This document shows, piece by piece, positions 8,568 to 17,386 of a stretch of DNA of 64,000 bases; positions within the stretch are counted from its first letter, which is position 1, and each line of letters opens with the position of its first letter. The position numbers and the translations under genes are program-made. The notes beneath the pieces are model-generated. The model did no database searches. It had not been told where the DNA came from and worked only from the letters and a program-made list of their open reading frames with translations. The stretch is from WAOL01 sp964399035 (GTDB taxonomy: Archaea > Thermoproteota > Thermoprotei_A > Sulfolobales > NBVN01), in NCBI GenBank assembly GCA_964399035.1, contig CAYNPH010000027.1, forward strand, positions 1-64,000, in the 5' to 3' direction.

Positions 8568-10004
8568 TCACCTCTCGATAATCCATTCGGTCTTGTCCTT
8601 CTTATCCATCAGCCTAATACCGAGCTCAGCTAGCTCAGAGCGTATCCTGTCAGCTATCTCCCACTCCTTCCTCCTGCGGAACTCCTGCCTCACCTCCACT
8701 ATCAGGTCCACGAGCTTACGCACTAATTCGTCACTCCCCTCACCACCGGCGAAGTACTTGTCAAGCACCCCGAGAACGGTGTTGAACTCCCTCAGCAATT
8801 CCCAAGCCCTCAGCACGCCCGCAGCGAAGGGCTTCTGACTGAGGTCCCTGAAGACTATAGTGGTTAACTCGTACACGTGAGCGAACGCTTTACTCGTGTT
8901 GAAGTCGTTGTCCATCGCCTCGTAAAACCCTTTCCTCACCGCACTTAGCGTGTTTAGCACACGTAATTGCTCCTCACTGAGCGAGTGGTCTGGCTTGGCC
9001 TCCTGCATGAGTTTCTTCAAGAGCTCCACGGTGCTCACTAACCTGTTGAAAGCTCTCTCGGCCTGCTTGAGGGACTCCTCCGTCATCTCCACGGGCTTTC
9101 TGTAATGCACGGTCGCGAAGAGGAGCCTTATCACTTCAGGCCTCCACTTCTTGAACGCCTCCTTAAGAGTCACTATGTTACCTAAGCTCTTACTCATCTT
9201 CTCCCCGCCTAACCTGAACATGCCTGTGTGGAGCCAGTACTTCACCCAAGGCCTTACGCCGAACCTTGCCTCACTCTGGGCTCTCTCGTTCTCGTGGTGC
9301 GGGAATATGAGGTCCTGCCCTCCCCCGTGGATGTCGAAGCGCTTGCCCAAGTACTTCGAGCTCATAACGGAGCACTCGATGTGCCATCCCGGCCGTCCCC
9401 TACCCCAGGGCGATTCCCACCACGGTTCACCGGGCTTAGCGGCCTTCCATAGCGCGAAGTCGTATGGATGTTTCTTCTCCTTAACGAAGCCCTCCTCCTG
9501 CCCCCACAACTCCTTCGATAGCCTTCCGCTTAACCTTCCGTAGTCGTCGAACTTGTCCACATCGAAGTACACGCTACCTGAAGGTGCTACGTAGGCGTAG
9601 CCAGCCTCTATGAGGGCTTGGATAAACTCTATTATCTCGCGTATGTGATCGGAGACACGTGGATGTATGTGGACGTGTATGTTTAGCTTCTCCAGCCCTT
9701 CCAAGTAGTCCTCAGTGTACCTGTCAGCTATCTCCCTCCATGAAACGCCCTCCTCATTAGCCCTCCTGATTATCTTATCGTCTATGTCCGTAATGTTCTG
9801 TACATGGATCACGTCGTAGCCCCTTAACCTTAGGTACCGCTTGATAACGTCGAACGCGACGTACGTCCTAGCGTGCCCTAAGTGGCTGTAGTCGTATACT
9901 GTCGGGCCGCACACGTACATCTTAACTAGCCCGGGCTCGAAGGGCTCGAAAACCTCTATCTCTCTGCTCAAGGTGTTGTACACGCGCAACACAATAGGCA
10001 ACAC
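8568..10004 (-). CDS. cysS: Cysteinyl-tRNA synthetase
   Basis: The enzyme charges tRNA-Cys with cysteine. The 478-residue length is normal. The class I HIGH motif appears as HLGHA (residues 41-45), the KMSKS loop as EKMSKSLGN near residue 270, and zinc ligands are visible as Cys32, the Cys of HIECSVM and the histidines of the segment HGGGQDLIFPHHENE. The C-terminal anticodon-binding region is complete. The chosen start is GTG at 10004. The promoter region is shared with the divergent M23-like gene, with an AT-rich element near 10029-10036 usable in both directions. Confidence 0.96.
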   Translation of the reverse strand: MLPIVLRVYNTLSREIEVFEPFEPGLVKMYVCGPTVYDYSHLGHARTYVAFDVIKRYLRLRGYDVIHVQNITDIDDKIIRRANEEGVSWREIADRYTEDYLEGLEKLNIHVHIHPRVSDHIREIIEFIQALIEAGYAYVAPSGSVYFDVDKFDDYGRLSGRLSKELWGQEEGFVKEKKHPYDFALWKAAKPGEPWWESPWGRGRPGWHIECSVMSSKYLGKRFDIHGGGQDLIFPHHENERAQSEARFGVRPWVKYWLHTGMFRLGGEKMSKSLGNIVTLKEAFKKWRPEVIRLLFATVHYRKPVEMTEESLKQAERAFNRLVSTVELLKKLMQEAKPDHSLSEEQLRVLNTLSAVRKGFYEAMDNDFNTSKAFAHVYELTTIVFRDLSQKPFAAGVLRAWELLREFNTVLGVLDKYFAGGEGSDELVRKLVDLIVEVRQEFRRRKEWEIADRIRSELAELGIRLMDKKDKTEWIIER

Positions 10005-10104
10005 CGACTCACCATAGTTGGGGAACCCCTAAATACCTTAGCCATACTATCTGCGCGGGAAGCGGTACGGCGATCAAGGCGTGTGAAGCGCTCGGCGTAG
10101 AGGT

Positions 10105-10954
10105 ATGGCTACCCAGGCACTACTATCTGTGCTTCACTAACAGCCCGTACTACGCTCACTACCGCCTAGCAGCTATCGACATATACCCGCCTAGGGAGGA
10201 GCGTGAGGTACTATCCCCCATTGAAGGGAAGCTACTTATGCATAAGGTGGTTGGCGGCGAGCACGTGCTCGGATTCAAAAGCGGTAACGCGTACGTTAGG
10301 ATACTTCACGTCAGGCCTCACCTGAGGGTCGGTGAGACGGTATCGGTAGGGGACCCTCTAGGTGAGGTCGCATGGAGCCCCACTTTCTTCAGGTGGACGG
10401 ACCCCCACCTGCACATCGAGATTAGGTTGAGGGGCAGCTTCATAGGGGCGAGAGGGGGTGCCAAGCTAAGCATTCATAATGACCTAGTGAGGTTCATAAG
10501 AAACAACGTGAACCCGGGTTCGAGTTTGCGGGAGTACATTGTCGACCTAATTGTGAAGGGGCGGTACGTGATCCTTAAGCCTTGCCCGAGAGGTGCATCA
10601 TCTGCGCTAGTCGTGGGCGTCGGTAACGCGTTAGGTGTTATGGAGGGAGGGGTTCCTCACTATGGGCACGCAGGAGTCATACTGCCATACGGCAGTGCTG
10701 ACCGCCCAGTAGCATACGTAGGTTCAAGCGTAACGGTTAACGACATCACAATAGGTCAAGTGGATTTCACCTCGGGGCCTTACGTGCATGCGGTGATACC
10801 TAAGGAAGGGTGTTACCTGACGCTTAATGGTAGTCACGTGTATGGTGCGGCTTTCTTCATTGGTGCTGACTTCGTGAAGGTCATCCCGAGGGATTGGCGT
10901 AGCCTTGCGTTGAGTGAAGGTGATGTGGTGACGCTCTGTTTTCAGGCACCTTAG
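10105..10954 (+). CDS. M23/LytM-fold metallopeptidase-like protein, start frame uncertain
   Basis: The product has an M23-like fold: AHYRLAAIDIYPP supplies a His/Asp pair like the first zinc ligands, and TDPHLHIEIR matches the HxH motif of LytM domains. The first in-frame ATG is at 10238, but the conserved segment begins well upstream, and the frame is open back to a stop at 9995 without any ATG, GTG or TTG. An ATG at 10105 begins a short frame ending in TAA at 10138; a +1 shift there, or a single extra G after that ATG, would join it to the main frame. Archaea lack murein, so the substrate is unknown. The C-terminal half (about 110 residues) is a second beta-rich domain. Confidence 0.6.
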
Positions 10955-11072
10955 AAATACATGTTACGATAGGCACGCGCGTAATGTGTGCACTTCTATT
11001 GTTCAGTGTTTTAGTTTCAGTGGTTGCGTTGTTATATACCTCTAAATTAGTAAATTAAATGGTGTTGCTCTC

Positions 11073-11630
11073 TTGGGGAACACTAGGGATGCGGCGGCGG
11101 GCGCGACACTCTTCCTAATATTTATGGCGTGCCTTCACATTGTTGGTAAGAGTGTTGATCTACCGTGGAAACTCCCGTTCCTAGCATACTCGAGCGCTCT
11201 GTGGGAGTACATTAAGGTGGGGATCTATGCATCCACATTGGCGTACGTGGCGTTGTGGGCTATTAGAGGGAAAGGGAACCTCGTGGGGCTAGCGTCAGCC
11301 GTAATGGCAACGGCTTTCTCCCTCTTTGTTTACGCCTATACGCTAACCTCGATAGTAGGGATACCTGTGTACTGGAAGTATTCGCTAGCCAACGTGATTG
11401 GGGTGGCGTTAGCGAACGGGAAGGTGTTGACGTTAGTGGGTGAGGGAGTGACGTTCGCGCTAACGTGGTTCTCGGGGCTCTCGGGAATATTCGTGGGCCT
11501 TAAGTCCGAGGCCTTCAGCGATTCTGACGCGTTAGCCGCGGTAGCGCTGGTTAACTACGCTCTCCTAATATGGCTAACAATAATCACGACGTATTTCGGG
11601 CCGCTACCCCCGTTATTCTCAGGAAGTTGA
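11073..11630 (+). CDS. Integral membrane protein of unknown function
   Basis: This 185-residue protein has about five hydrophobic spans and short loops. The segment SSALWEYIKVGIYAS, early in the chain, resembles the helix with a Trp-Glu pair seen in some DUF6512-like membrane proteins, but the assignment is weak. The start is taken as TTG at 11073, because an AT-rich promoter-like stretch lies at about 11039-11060 and the hydrophobic protein begins in this frame. The neighbouring ATG at 11059 leads only to a short frame. Role unknown. Confidence 0.55.
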   Translation: MGNTRDAAAGATLFLIFMACLHIVGKSVDLPWKLPFLAYSSALWEYIKVGIYASTLAYVALWAIRGKGNLVGLASAVMATAFSLFVYAYTLTSIVGIPVYWKYSLANVIGVALANGKVLTLVGEGVTFALTWFSGLSGIFVGLKSEAFSDSDALAAVALVNYALLIWLTIITTYFGPLPPLFSGS

Positions 11631-11683
11631 TACTTGCATAGGGTACCTCGATTATTATTTATCAACATAAGTTGTGGTTGGTG

Positions 11684-11965
11684 CTAGCAGCTCTCGCTAA
11701 GCACTAGCCGAAGGTATTCTGAACCTTCCTTGAATGAAGGGAGGGTCTTGAACCCCCACTCAGGCATGGATGTAATCACTACACCGCCAGTGATGTGAAG
11801 ATTCTTGATGATCTCCTCAGGAAGTTCATCAAGGCTAAGGCACGCCGTCCTCCTACACACGGCTATTTCAGCTTCAAAATGCCTGTAGGTCTTCAGCGCC
11901 TTAGGCACTACCCTGCAGGTCAGGACGAGGACGTGCCCGTCAACCACCAGCCTTGACCTCCTCAT
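11684..11965 (-). CDS. Small protein ending the hydrogenase operon
   Basis: This product of about 93 residues is soluble, has no clear motif and only scattered Cys. It is the last gene of the hydrogenase operon, overlapping the end of the NuoB-like gene. Two starts fit: ATG at 11965 or GTG at 11947, the latter giving the 8-base start-stop overlap seen at other junctions here. By position it would match the accessory genes that follow hycG in formate hydrogenlyase operons, but it is not recognisably HycH or HycI. A role in hydrogenase assembly is inference. Confidence 0.5.
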   Translation of the reverse strand: MRRSRLVVDGHVLVLTCRVVPKALKTYRHFEAEIAVCRRTACLSLDELPEEIIKNLHITGGVVITSMPEWGFKTLPSFKEGSEYLRLVLSESC

Positions 11966-12446
11966 GCCTAACTTTCTGCTCCACGGCACCCAAGAGCACG
12001 AGCACCCCGTAAATTATTGCTTCAGGTCTGACGGGGCAGCCAGGAACGTACGCTACGCGGTCAACTACTACGCCCCTCTCCTCCAGTATCTCCTTTAGCC
12101 TCCCGTACCCTCCTATCGTGGAGTAGGTGTCCCACCATATCCCGCCTCCGCATGCGCAGGAACCTAAGGCGAGAATCAAGCGGGGTCTGGGCATGGACTC
12201 GATCGCCCTCAACACCTTAGGTAAGGTCTCACGCGTGACGGGACCCGTCATGAGGAAGACGTCGGCATGCCTTGGAGAACCAACTAGCTTTATGCCGAAC
12301 CTCTCGACGTCGAAGTAAGGTGTTAGAGCGTCCAGAACTTCTATGTCACAACCGTTACACGAGCCTGTGTTGAGGTGGAACACCCATATACTTCTCTTCA
12401 GCCTGGAGAGCGCCTTAGCCAAGAGCTTCGAGCCATTCCCGCTCAA
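11940..12446 (-). CDS. hycG: [NiFe]-hydrogenase small subunit (NuoB/HycG-like)
   Basis: The 168-residue protein carries the proximal [4Fe-4S] cluster that passes electrons to the Ni-Fe site. Ligands are visible as Cys30 and Cys33 (TGSCNGCD), Cys97 (GSCACGG) and Cys137 (PGCPVRPE). This is the short group 4 type, without the extra C-terminal clusters of uptake hydrogenases. It sits directly after the NuoI-like gene with a 4-base GTGA overlap. In the complex it contacts the large subunit on the cytoplasmic side. The symbol follows the order seen in formate hydrogenlyase; mbhJ would be equally apt. Confidence 0.88.
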   Translation of the reverse strand: MSGNGSKLLAKALSRLKRSIWVFHLNTGSCNGCDIEVLDALTPYFDVERFGIKLVGSPRHADVFLMTGPVTRETLPKVLRAIESMPRPRLILALGSCACGGGIWWDTYSTIGGYGRLKEILEERGVVVDRVAYVPGCPVRPEAIIYGVLVLLGAVEQKVRHEEVKAGG

Positions 12447-12943
12447 GGCCTCACACCCACCTTAGTCATGATTCCGCGCGCGACCACGAGCTTGCGGCAC
12501 TCAGGGCAGAGGTCGTAGTACTTGGCTTCCTCACCGCCCACGCTCTTAGTCGCTTCCTTGATTTCCACGGCGGGGCCTATGACGCGCCCGCAAATCCTGC
12601 ACCTGACCACATCGTGCTTAACGTCCCTGGTCAAGTCCTCCATAGTTAGTGACGCGAGCTCGAACTCCTTAGTAACGGTTATCGCTCCCCGCGGGCATAC
12701 CTCAGCACACATACCGCAGAATATGCACCTACCCATGAAGTAGGAAAGCACTAAGGTACCATCCTCCCGTTGCTTGAGAGTCAATGCGTTGGGCGGGCAT
12801 ATCCTGGTGCACACGCCGCAGCCCCAGCAGAGCTTGGGGTCGACCTCAATCTTGCCTCTGAACCCTTCAGTAACCACTGGGGGTTCGAAGGGGTACCTCC
12901 TAGTAACTACCTTAGCCCTAGCCGCTATGCTGAGTAACTTCAT
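12443..12943 (-). CDS. hycF: Hydrogenase iron-sulfur subunit (NuoI/HycF-like)
   Basis: Two classical ferredoxin motifs (CWGCGVCTRICP and CIFCGMCAEVCP) bind two [4Fe-4S] clusters that bring electrons to the small subunit. After them comes a zinc-ribbon-like tail with CRICG and CPECR pairs about 30 residues apart, which is seen in some group 4 hydrogenases. The start is taken as ATG 12943 because it overlaps the stop of the preceding gene as ATGA; a GTG or ATG upstream (12973) would add 10 residues. It is translated with the large and small subunit genes. Confidence 0.88.
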   Translation of the reverse strand: MKLLSIAARAKVVTRRYPFEPPVVTEGFRGKIEVDPKLCWGCGVCTRICPPNALTLKQREDGTLVLSYFMGRCIFCGMCAEVCPRGAITVTKEFELASLTMEDLTRDVKHDVVRCRICGRVIGPAVEIKEATKSVGGEEAKYYDLCPECRKLVVARGIMTKVGVRP

Positions 12944-14637
12944 AATCGACACGTGCCAACACCCCCATCCCATAACTTAATTGTCCGGGCCCTCCCAGTC
13001 CTCACGTCGACTACGAGGGCCCTGTCAGTGCACGAGAAACAAGGATCTATGCTGGCGATCGTTAGCGGTGCGTCGGCTAGGGGGTCGCCTCTAAGCATGG
13101 GCCTCAACGCAGGTATGTTCTGGTATGTGGGGGCCCTAACCCTCCACCTGTAGGGCCTGCCCTCCCCAGTCATTAGGAAGTGGACGTCCTCACCACGCGG
13201 TGCTTCAACGGCGGCCACCGCGTACCTACCCGGCGGTATCATTTCATCTACTGGCATGATGGACGAGCACTCCTCATTCATTATCGGGCCGCCGGGCAGC
13301 TTATCCAGTAATTGCCTTATTATGCTGATACTCTCGAAGACCTCCTCCACCCTAACAAGCACTCTGGCTAGGTTATCACCTTCCGTGTAGAGCGGGACCT
13401 TGAAGGATGCCTCCCTATACGCTAGGTACGGGTAATCCTTCCTAACGTCGCGGTAAAGGCCTGAAGCCCTCGCCACTGGCCCAACAACACTTAAAGCTCT
13501 AGCCTCGGATCTGGACAGCACGCCAGTGCCTTGTGCCCTATTACGTATCTGGGGCACGGAGACTAGGAGGTTAGCTAATTCCTTGAACTCCTTCTCAAGC
13601 CTGTCCAAAGTTTTCGTGATTTTCTCCATCTTGTCCTTGTCTATGTCCCTCCTGACGCCGCCCACTAGGTTTAAGCCGTACGTCTTCCTACTACCTGTTA
13701 TGAGTTCAGAGAGAATCATTACTGGTTCCCTAACCCTCCAAGTGTGCATGAAGCCCGCGTCGTAACCTAGTACGTGTGCCGCGACACCAACCCAGAGTAG
13801 GTGGCTGTGGATCCTTTCCAACTCAAGCACGATTGTCCTGATGTACTCGGCCCTCTCCGGCGGCATAATCCCGGCGGCTTTCTCCATAGCCATTATGGCG
13901 CAGGTCGAGTGCACGAACCCGCATATGCCGCAGATCCTCTCCGCTAGGAACGGTATTTTCTGATACGTGAACCTCGGGGACTCACCCAGCTTCTCAATGC
14001 CCCTGTGCACGTGAAAGCCCCTGTAGTATACGTCAACTACCGTCTCCCCCTCAACGAGGAGTTCGAAGTACTCGGGCTCGTGGAGCACCGGGTGGTACGG
14101 CCCTATGGGTATGCCCCTTTCCGCCGGCCTGAACTCGGATTCCGCCTTAACTGATGGCGGTCTGAAGTTGTGGGGCACGTCCCTCCTGAGCGGGTGTAGA
14201 TGCTCGGGCCAGTCCTCTGGGAGGACTAGCCTGCGAACTAACCTCCTACCCCTTAACTCAATCCCGACCATATCGCGTGCTTCGAGCTCGCACCAGTCCG
14301 CCGCCGGAACCACGTTAACTATGCTGGGAACCCAGGCGTTGTTTTCCGGGGCACTTACCTTCACTATTACGTCATAGCCTTTCGAGTCCATGCCGAAGAT
14401 GTGGTATACTGCGAAGGAATGGTTGAGTGAGCGCTCATCAACAGCTGCACAGGTCTTCAGGAACGCTCCCGAACTGTAGAGGTACTTAGCGACATCCTTC
14501 AGCGCGTGCCGCGGTACCTCAACGTAGACCTCAGCTTCCCGAGAGAATATTACGCGCCCGCCATACTCCTCAGTAAGCTTACGCGTCACCTCATCCATTC
14601 CAGGGCATTCCGGCAGGTACTTACTCTGCTCACCCAT
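12940..14637 (-). CDS. hycE: [NiFe]-hydrogenase large subunit, NuoC-NuoD fusion (HycE-like)
   Basis: The 565-residue protein catalyses H+ reduction or H2 oxidation at the Ni-Fe centre. Residues 1-150 form a NuoC-like domain (ending WCELEARDMVGIELRG) and the rest a NuoD-like catalytic domain. Both nickel-binding pairs are present: ERICGICGFVHS near residues 234-244 and DPCFSCTDR near 531-539. They show a true hydrogenase rather than a complex I or Mbs/Mbx relative. After the last Arg there is a 26-residue tail, probably removed by a HycI-type endopeptidase during maturation; no such protease is adjacent. The ATG at 14637 overlaps the NuoH stop; a TTG at 14655 is possible. Confidence 0.92.
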   Translation of the reverse strand: MGEQSKYLPECPGMDEVTRKLTEEYGGRVIFSREAEVYVEVPRHALKDVAKYLYSSGAFLKTCAAVDERSLNHSFAVYHIFGMDSKGYDVIVKVSAPENNAWVPSIVNVVPAADWCELEARDMVGIELRGRRLVRRLVLPEDWPEHLHPLRRDVPHNFRPPSVKAESEFRPAERGIPIGPYHPVLHEPEYFELLVEGETVVDVYYRGFHVHRGIEKLGESPRFTYQKIPFLAERICGICGFVHSTCAIMAMEKAAGIMPPERAEYIRTIVLELERIHSHLLWVGVAAHVLGYDAGFMHTWRVREPVMILSELITGSRKTYGLNLVGGVRRDIDKDKMEKITKTLDRLEKEFKELANLLVSVPQIRNRAQGTGVLSRSEARALSVVGPVARASGLYRDVRKDYPYLAYREASFKVPLYTEGDNLARVLVRVEEVFESISIIRQLLDKLPGGPIMNEECSSIMPVDEMIPPGRYAVAAVEAPRGEDVHFLMTGEGRPYRWRVRAPTYQNIPALRPMLRGDPLADAPLTIASIDPCFSCTDRALVVDVRTGRARTIKLWDGGVGTCRL

Positions 14638-15487
14638 AAGGAACACTCTCCACAACTATGAATAGCAAGGTTAACGTGAGGGCCGCGACTGTGGTTCCCT
14701 TAAGCATTACAGCAGCCCTAGTCCTACCCAGTAGGACGGCCACGACGGCGAAGATAACCCAGGTCAGTAGCGTTAGGGCGAGTCCTAGCCCGACCCTCAG
14801 CAACGGATTCGCGACGAACCATGGGAGGAAGAGGTACGCTGGTAGTGAGGCCATGACATACCTTCGTGTTAGGAGGGATAACTCGTTGGCGGCTAGGAGA
14901 GGCCCCGACAACTCTATCATTATTCCTGAAGCTATCTCAGGTTCAGCCTCGGCTATGTCGAAGGGTATTCGTGCGGTCATGACGTACGTCGTCAGCACCA
15001 CGGGCGCTAACCCGATTAAGTCCTTCAGACCAGTTACGCCCCTAGCCCCTATTAGTAGCACGAGCAGTATGAGGAAAGGTTCGGCGCTAAGCACTACCGA
15101 GTACTCCCTGAAACCCCCTATGATTGAGAATAGATTATTCTGCGTTACGGACTTCACTAGTGTAGCGGCACTCAACGCCGATATGAAGACAGCGACGAGG
15201 ACGTAAGTCGTTAGGGACTGGAAGAACAGCAGGAAACTCACGGTCACTAGCAGGGCTATCGAGAGGAAAAGCTCCGTGAGCACGATGGCGGCTGTGAAGT
15301 ATCCTCCCTCAGGTATCACTAGCTCCTTCGCCAATAGCTTAAGCACGTCGTACCATGTCTGAAGTATTGGTGGGCCGACCCTCGAGTGTAGCCTAGCTTT
15401 GATCTTCCGCTCCAGTGAATCGTATATTGGGGCGAGCACCACCCCGGCAACCGCTAGGGCGGCTGCCAAGAGTATTTCAAGATACAT
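14630..15487 (-). CDS. hycD: Hydrogenase membrane anchor (NuoH/HycD-like)
   Basis: The 285-residue protein has about eight membrane spans. It shows the NuoH signature GPPILQTWYDVLKLLAKE (about residues 38-55), the charged loop that docks the hydrogenase module, and the later acidic segment IPFDIAEAEPEIASG (about 174-188). It connects the peripheral arm to the ion-pumping subunits. The ATG overlaps the end of the MbhI-like gene by 11 bases and its own end overlaps the large subunit start. Confidence 0.92.
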   Translation of the reverse strand: MYLEILLAAALAVAGVVLAPIYDSLERKIKARLHSRVGPPILQTWYDVLKLLAKELVIPEGGYFTAAIVLTELFLSIALLVTVSFLLFFQSLTTYVLVAVFISALSAATLVKSVTQNNLFSIIGGFREYSVVLSAEPFLILLVLLIGARGVTGLKDLIGLAPVVLTTYVMTARIPFDIAEAEPEIASGIMIELSGPLLAANELSLLTRRYVMASLPAYLFLPWFVANPLLRVGLGLALTLLTWVIFAVVAVLLGRTRAAVMLKGTTVAALTLTLLFIVVESVPYG

Positions 15488-15824
15488 GCACTATCACCAA
15501 AACCATCAAGCTAACCACGGTTAGGACCCCCGCGAGTAGGGAGGCGAGGGCAAATGATTTCTCGATGGAGCTTTGGAAGGACACTATCCCTCCGGCCGTG
15601 CCCCGCAACGCGTTGACGACGTAGTACTCAAGACCCTCCCACTTCCCAGGGAGGTTCACAACCTTCTCGAGTAGCGAGGAACCCTTACCCTCCTTGGGCT
15701 TGTCCTCCTGGGCCAACTCTAGGAGGGCCTTCTTGAGGGATCTGGAGAGAGGAGCTGTCTTAGCTAACATCCTGTTAACGAGCCTAGATAACCTGTAAAG
15801 CAAGTTGGCGCGGACGTGACTCAC
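15477..15824 (-). CDS. MbhI-like lateral-helix subunit (split C-terminus of a NuoL-type protein)
   Basis: This 115-residue protein has an N-terminal amphipathic basic helix (about 1-40), a linker, and one C-terminal membrane span (about 90-113). In NuoL and HycC the antiporter core ends in a long lateral helix plus a terminal span; in Pyrococcus Mbh that part is a separate subunit, MbhI, of about the same length. The position right after a 512-residue antiporter gene, which is too short to hold a lateral helix, supports this. The GTG at 15824 overlaps the upstream stop as GTGA; a TTG at 15845 is an alternative. Assignment is by layout and pattern, not by strong sequence motif. Confidence 0.65.
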   Translation of the reverse strand: MSHVRANLLYRLSRLVNRMLAKTAPLSRSLKKALLELAQEDKPKEGKGSSLLEKVVNLPGKWEGLEYYVVNALRGTAGGIVSFQSSIEKSFALASLLAGVLTVVSLMVLVIVHVS

Positions 15825-17359
15825 GGTGCCGCCCCTCCCAACCAAGGAGTATGTTTTCTTCCCCTCTTAAGTATATCATTTAATGCCGCTAGGATCACCA
15901 GCACTATCATTAACGTTATGCCAAGCACTAAGTACAGCACGGGCATCGCCAACCTACTCACTATTATGGGGGCTAGCCCCAATGGCAACACCAAGCCTAG
16001 GGCGGCCGCAGCCATAACCGCTTCGCTCATGACGTGCTCGATCTTCTGCGGCTTCTCGACCTCGGGGTTCTCCACGGAGCCCAGGTGAACCAGTAAGTAC
16101 CTCACACCGTAACCCAGCGCTAGGACCATGCCGGCAAGGATCACTGCTAGCGCACCTATGTAGATAGCGCCGAACATTATGTTGTCTGCTAGGGCGAGGA
16201 GCGTAATTAGCTTCGCAAGGAAGCCCATGGTTGGTGGAATGCCTATCAACGACATTACCGCCAGTAACGCCGCTAGGGTTTCACTAGGCGCTATCCTAGA
16301 CACGAACCCTAACTTATTAATGTCCCTTGTGTGTAGGTGGAACTCTATGAAGCCGGAGTCCATGAAGAGGCCGGCCTTGTAGAGGGCGTGGGCAACCATG
16401 TACGCTATGACGGCAGCGAAGAACACATCGTTCCCTGAGAGCAGGAAGAGACCTATGAGTATCGCCATCTCGCTAGTGTGGGATACGGTGCTGTACGCGA
16501 GTATCCTCTTTATGTCGCTCTGCACCAGTGCTTGCAGACCACCGTAAATCGTTGTGAGGGCACCGAAGACTGCGAGCACGATCCAGTAGGTGCTGGACAG
16601 CACGTTAGCCATGTAGGGAAGCGCTAGTAGCGCGTAAACACCCATCTTAACCATGACGCCGCTGAGTAAGGCGGAACCCGGTGCTGGCGCTATGGAATGT
16701 GCGTCAGCTAACCAGAAGTGGAGGGGAGCTATCGCCGCCTTAGCCATAAAGCCCAACGCAACTAACGTCACAATTACTTGATTGCTTAGGTCGAGGCCAA
16801 GGCTGAACATCGGTACGGTGACCGCCCTACCCAAGCCAGCTAGGGCTAGTAGCGTCATTAAGCCCACGTCAGCAGGGATCATTGAAATCGCCAAATACCT
16901 TAGGCCAGCCCTCCAAGCCCTCGTCTCCCTACCTATTAAGGCATCGTACACTATCACGAAGAAACCTATGGCCTCTGCAAGCAGCCAGAACAGCACGAAC
17001 TCAAGTAAGTAGTTGGCTACGAACACACCTATTATGGAGAGGGCGAATGCATCGATCAGTAGCTGGAGGGAGTTAGTGCCGTACTTCTTAACGTACGAAG
17101 CCGTATAAAGTGAGACTATCAGCGATATGGCTGAAGCTATGAAGATCATGAGGTACGAAACAAGCTGGATAGGGGAGGGAGCTCCAAAAAAGTACGTGGA
17201 CATTAGGGGCAGCGATGCTAGCAGTAAGTACCCTGCGGAGCGTAGGGACGCCCCCACGGTTCTGTGTCTCCACCCTATGTATGATCCCGCCAGCACCGTG
17301 GCGGCCGAGACCGATATTACTAGGTACCTAAGCATGTCGTACGTTAGCGCGGCATTCAT
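15821..17359 (-). CDS. hycC: Hydrogenase antiporter-like subunit (HycC/MbhH, NuoN/L/M family)
   Basis: The 512-residue protein has about 14 membrane spans. The proton-channel features are present: a Glu in the fifth-span segment LLAEAIGFF, and the helix motif QSDIKRILAYSTVSH with its Lys (about residues 284-298). These are the residues used for ion transfer in complex I and Mrp subunits. In a group 4 hydrogenase this subunit couples H2 evolution to ion pumping. It lies between the ferredoxin gene and the lateral-helix gene, in the order hycB-C-(I)-D-E-F-G. Confidence 0.88.
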   Translation of the reverse strand: MNAALTYDMLRYLVISVSAATVLAGSYIGWRHRTVGASLRSAGYLLLASLPLMSTYFFGAPSPIQLVSYLMIFIASAISLIVSLYTASYVKKYGTNSLQLLIDAFALSIIGVFVANYLLEFVLFWLLAEAIGFFVIVYDALIGRETRAWRAGLRYLAISMIPADVGLMTLLALAGLGRAVTVPMFSLGLDLSNQVIVTLVALGFMAKAAIAPLHFWLADAHSIAPAPGSALLSGVMVKMGVYALLALPYMANVLSSTYWIVLAVFGALTTIYGGLQALVQSDIKRILAYSTVSHTSEMAILIGLFLLSGNDVFFAAVIAYMVAHALYKAGLFMDSGFIEFHLHTRDINKLGFVSRIAPSETLAALLAVMSLIGIPPTMGFLAKLITLLALADNIMFGAIYIGALAVILAGMVLALGYGVRYLLVHLGSVENPEVEKPQKIEHVMSEAVMAAAALGLVLPLGLAPIIVSRLAMPVLYLVLGITLMIVLVILAALNDILKRGRKHTPWLGGAAP

Positions 17360-17386
17360 GACGGTTCTCCTCGTCGCTCAAGGATA

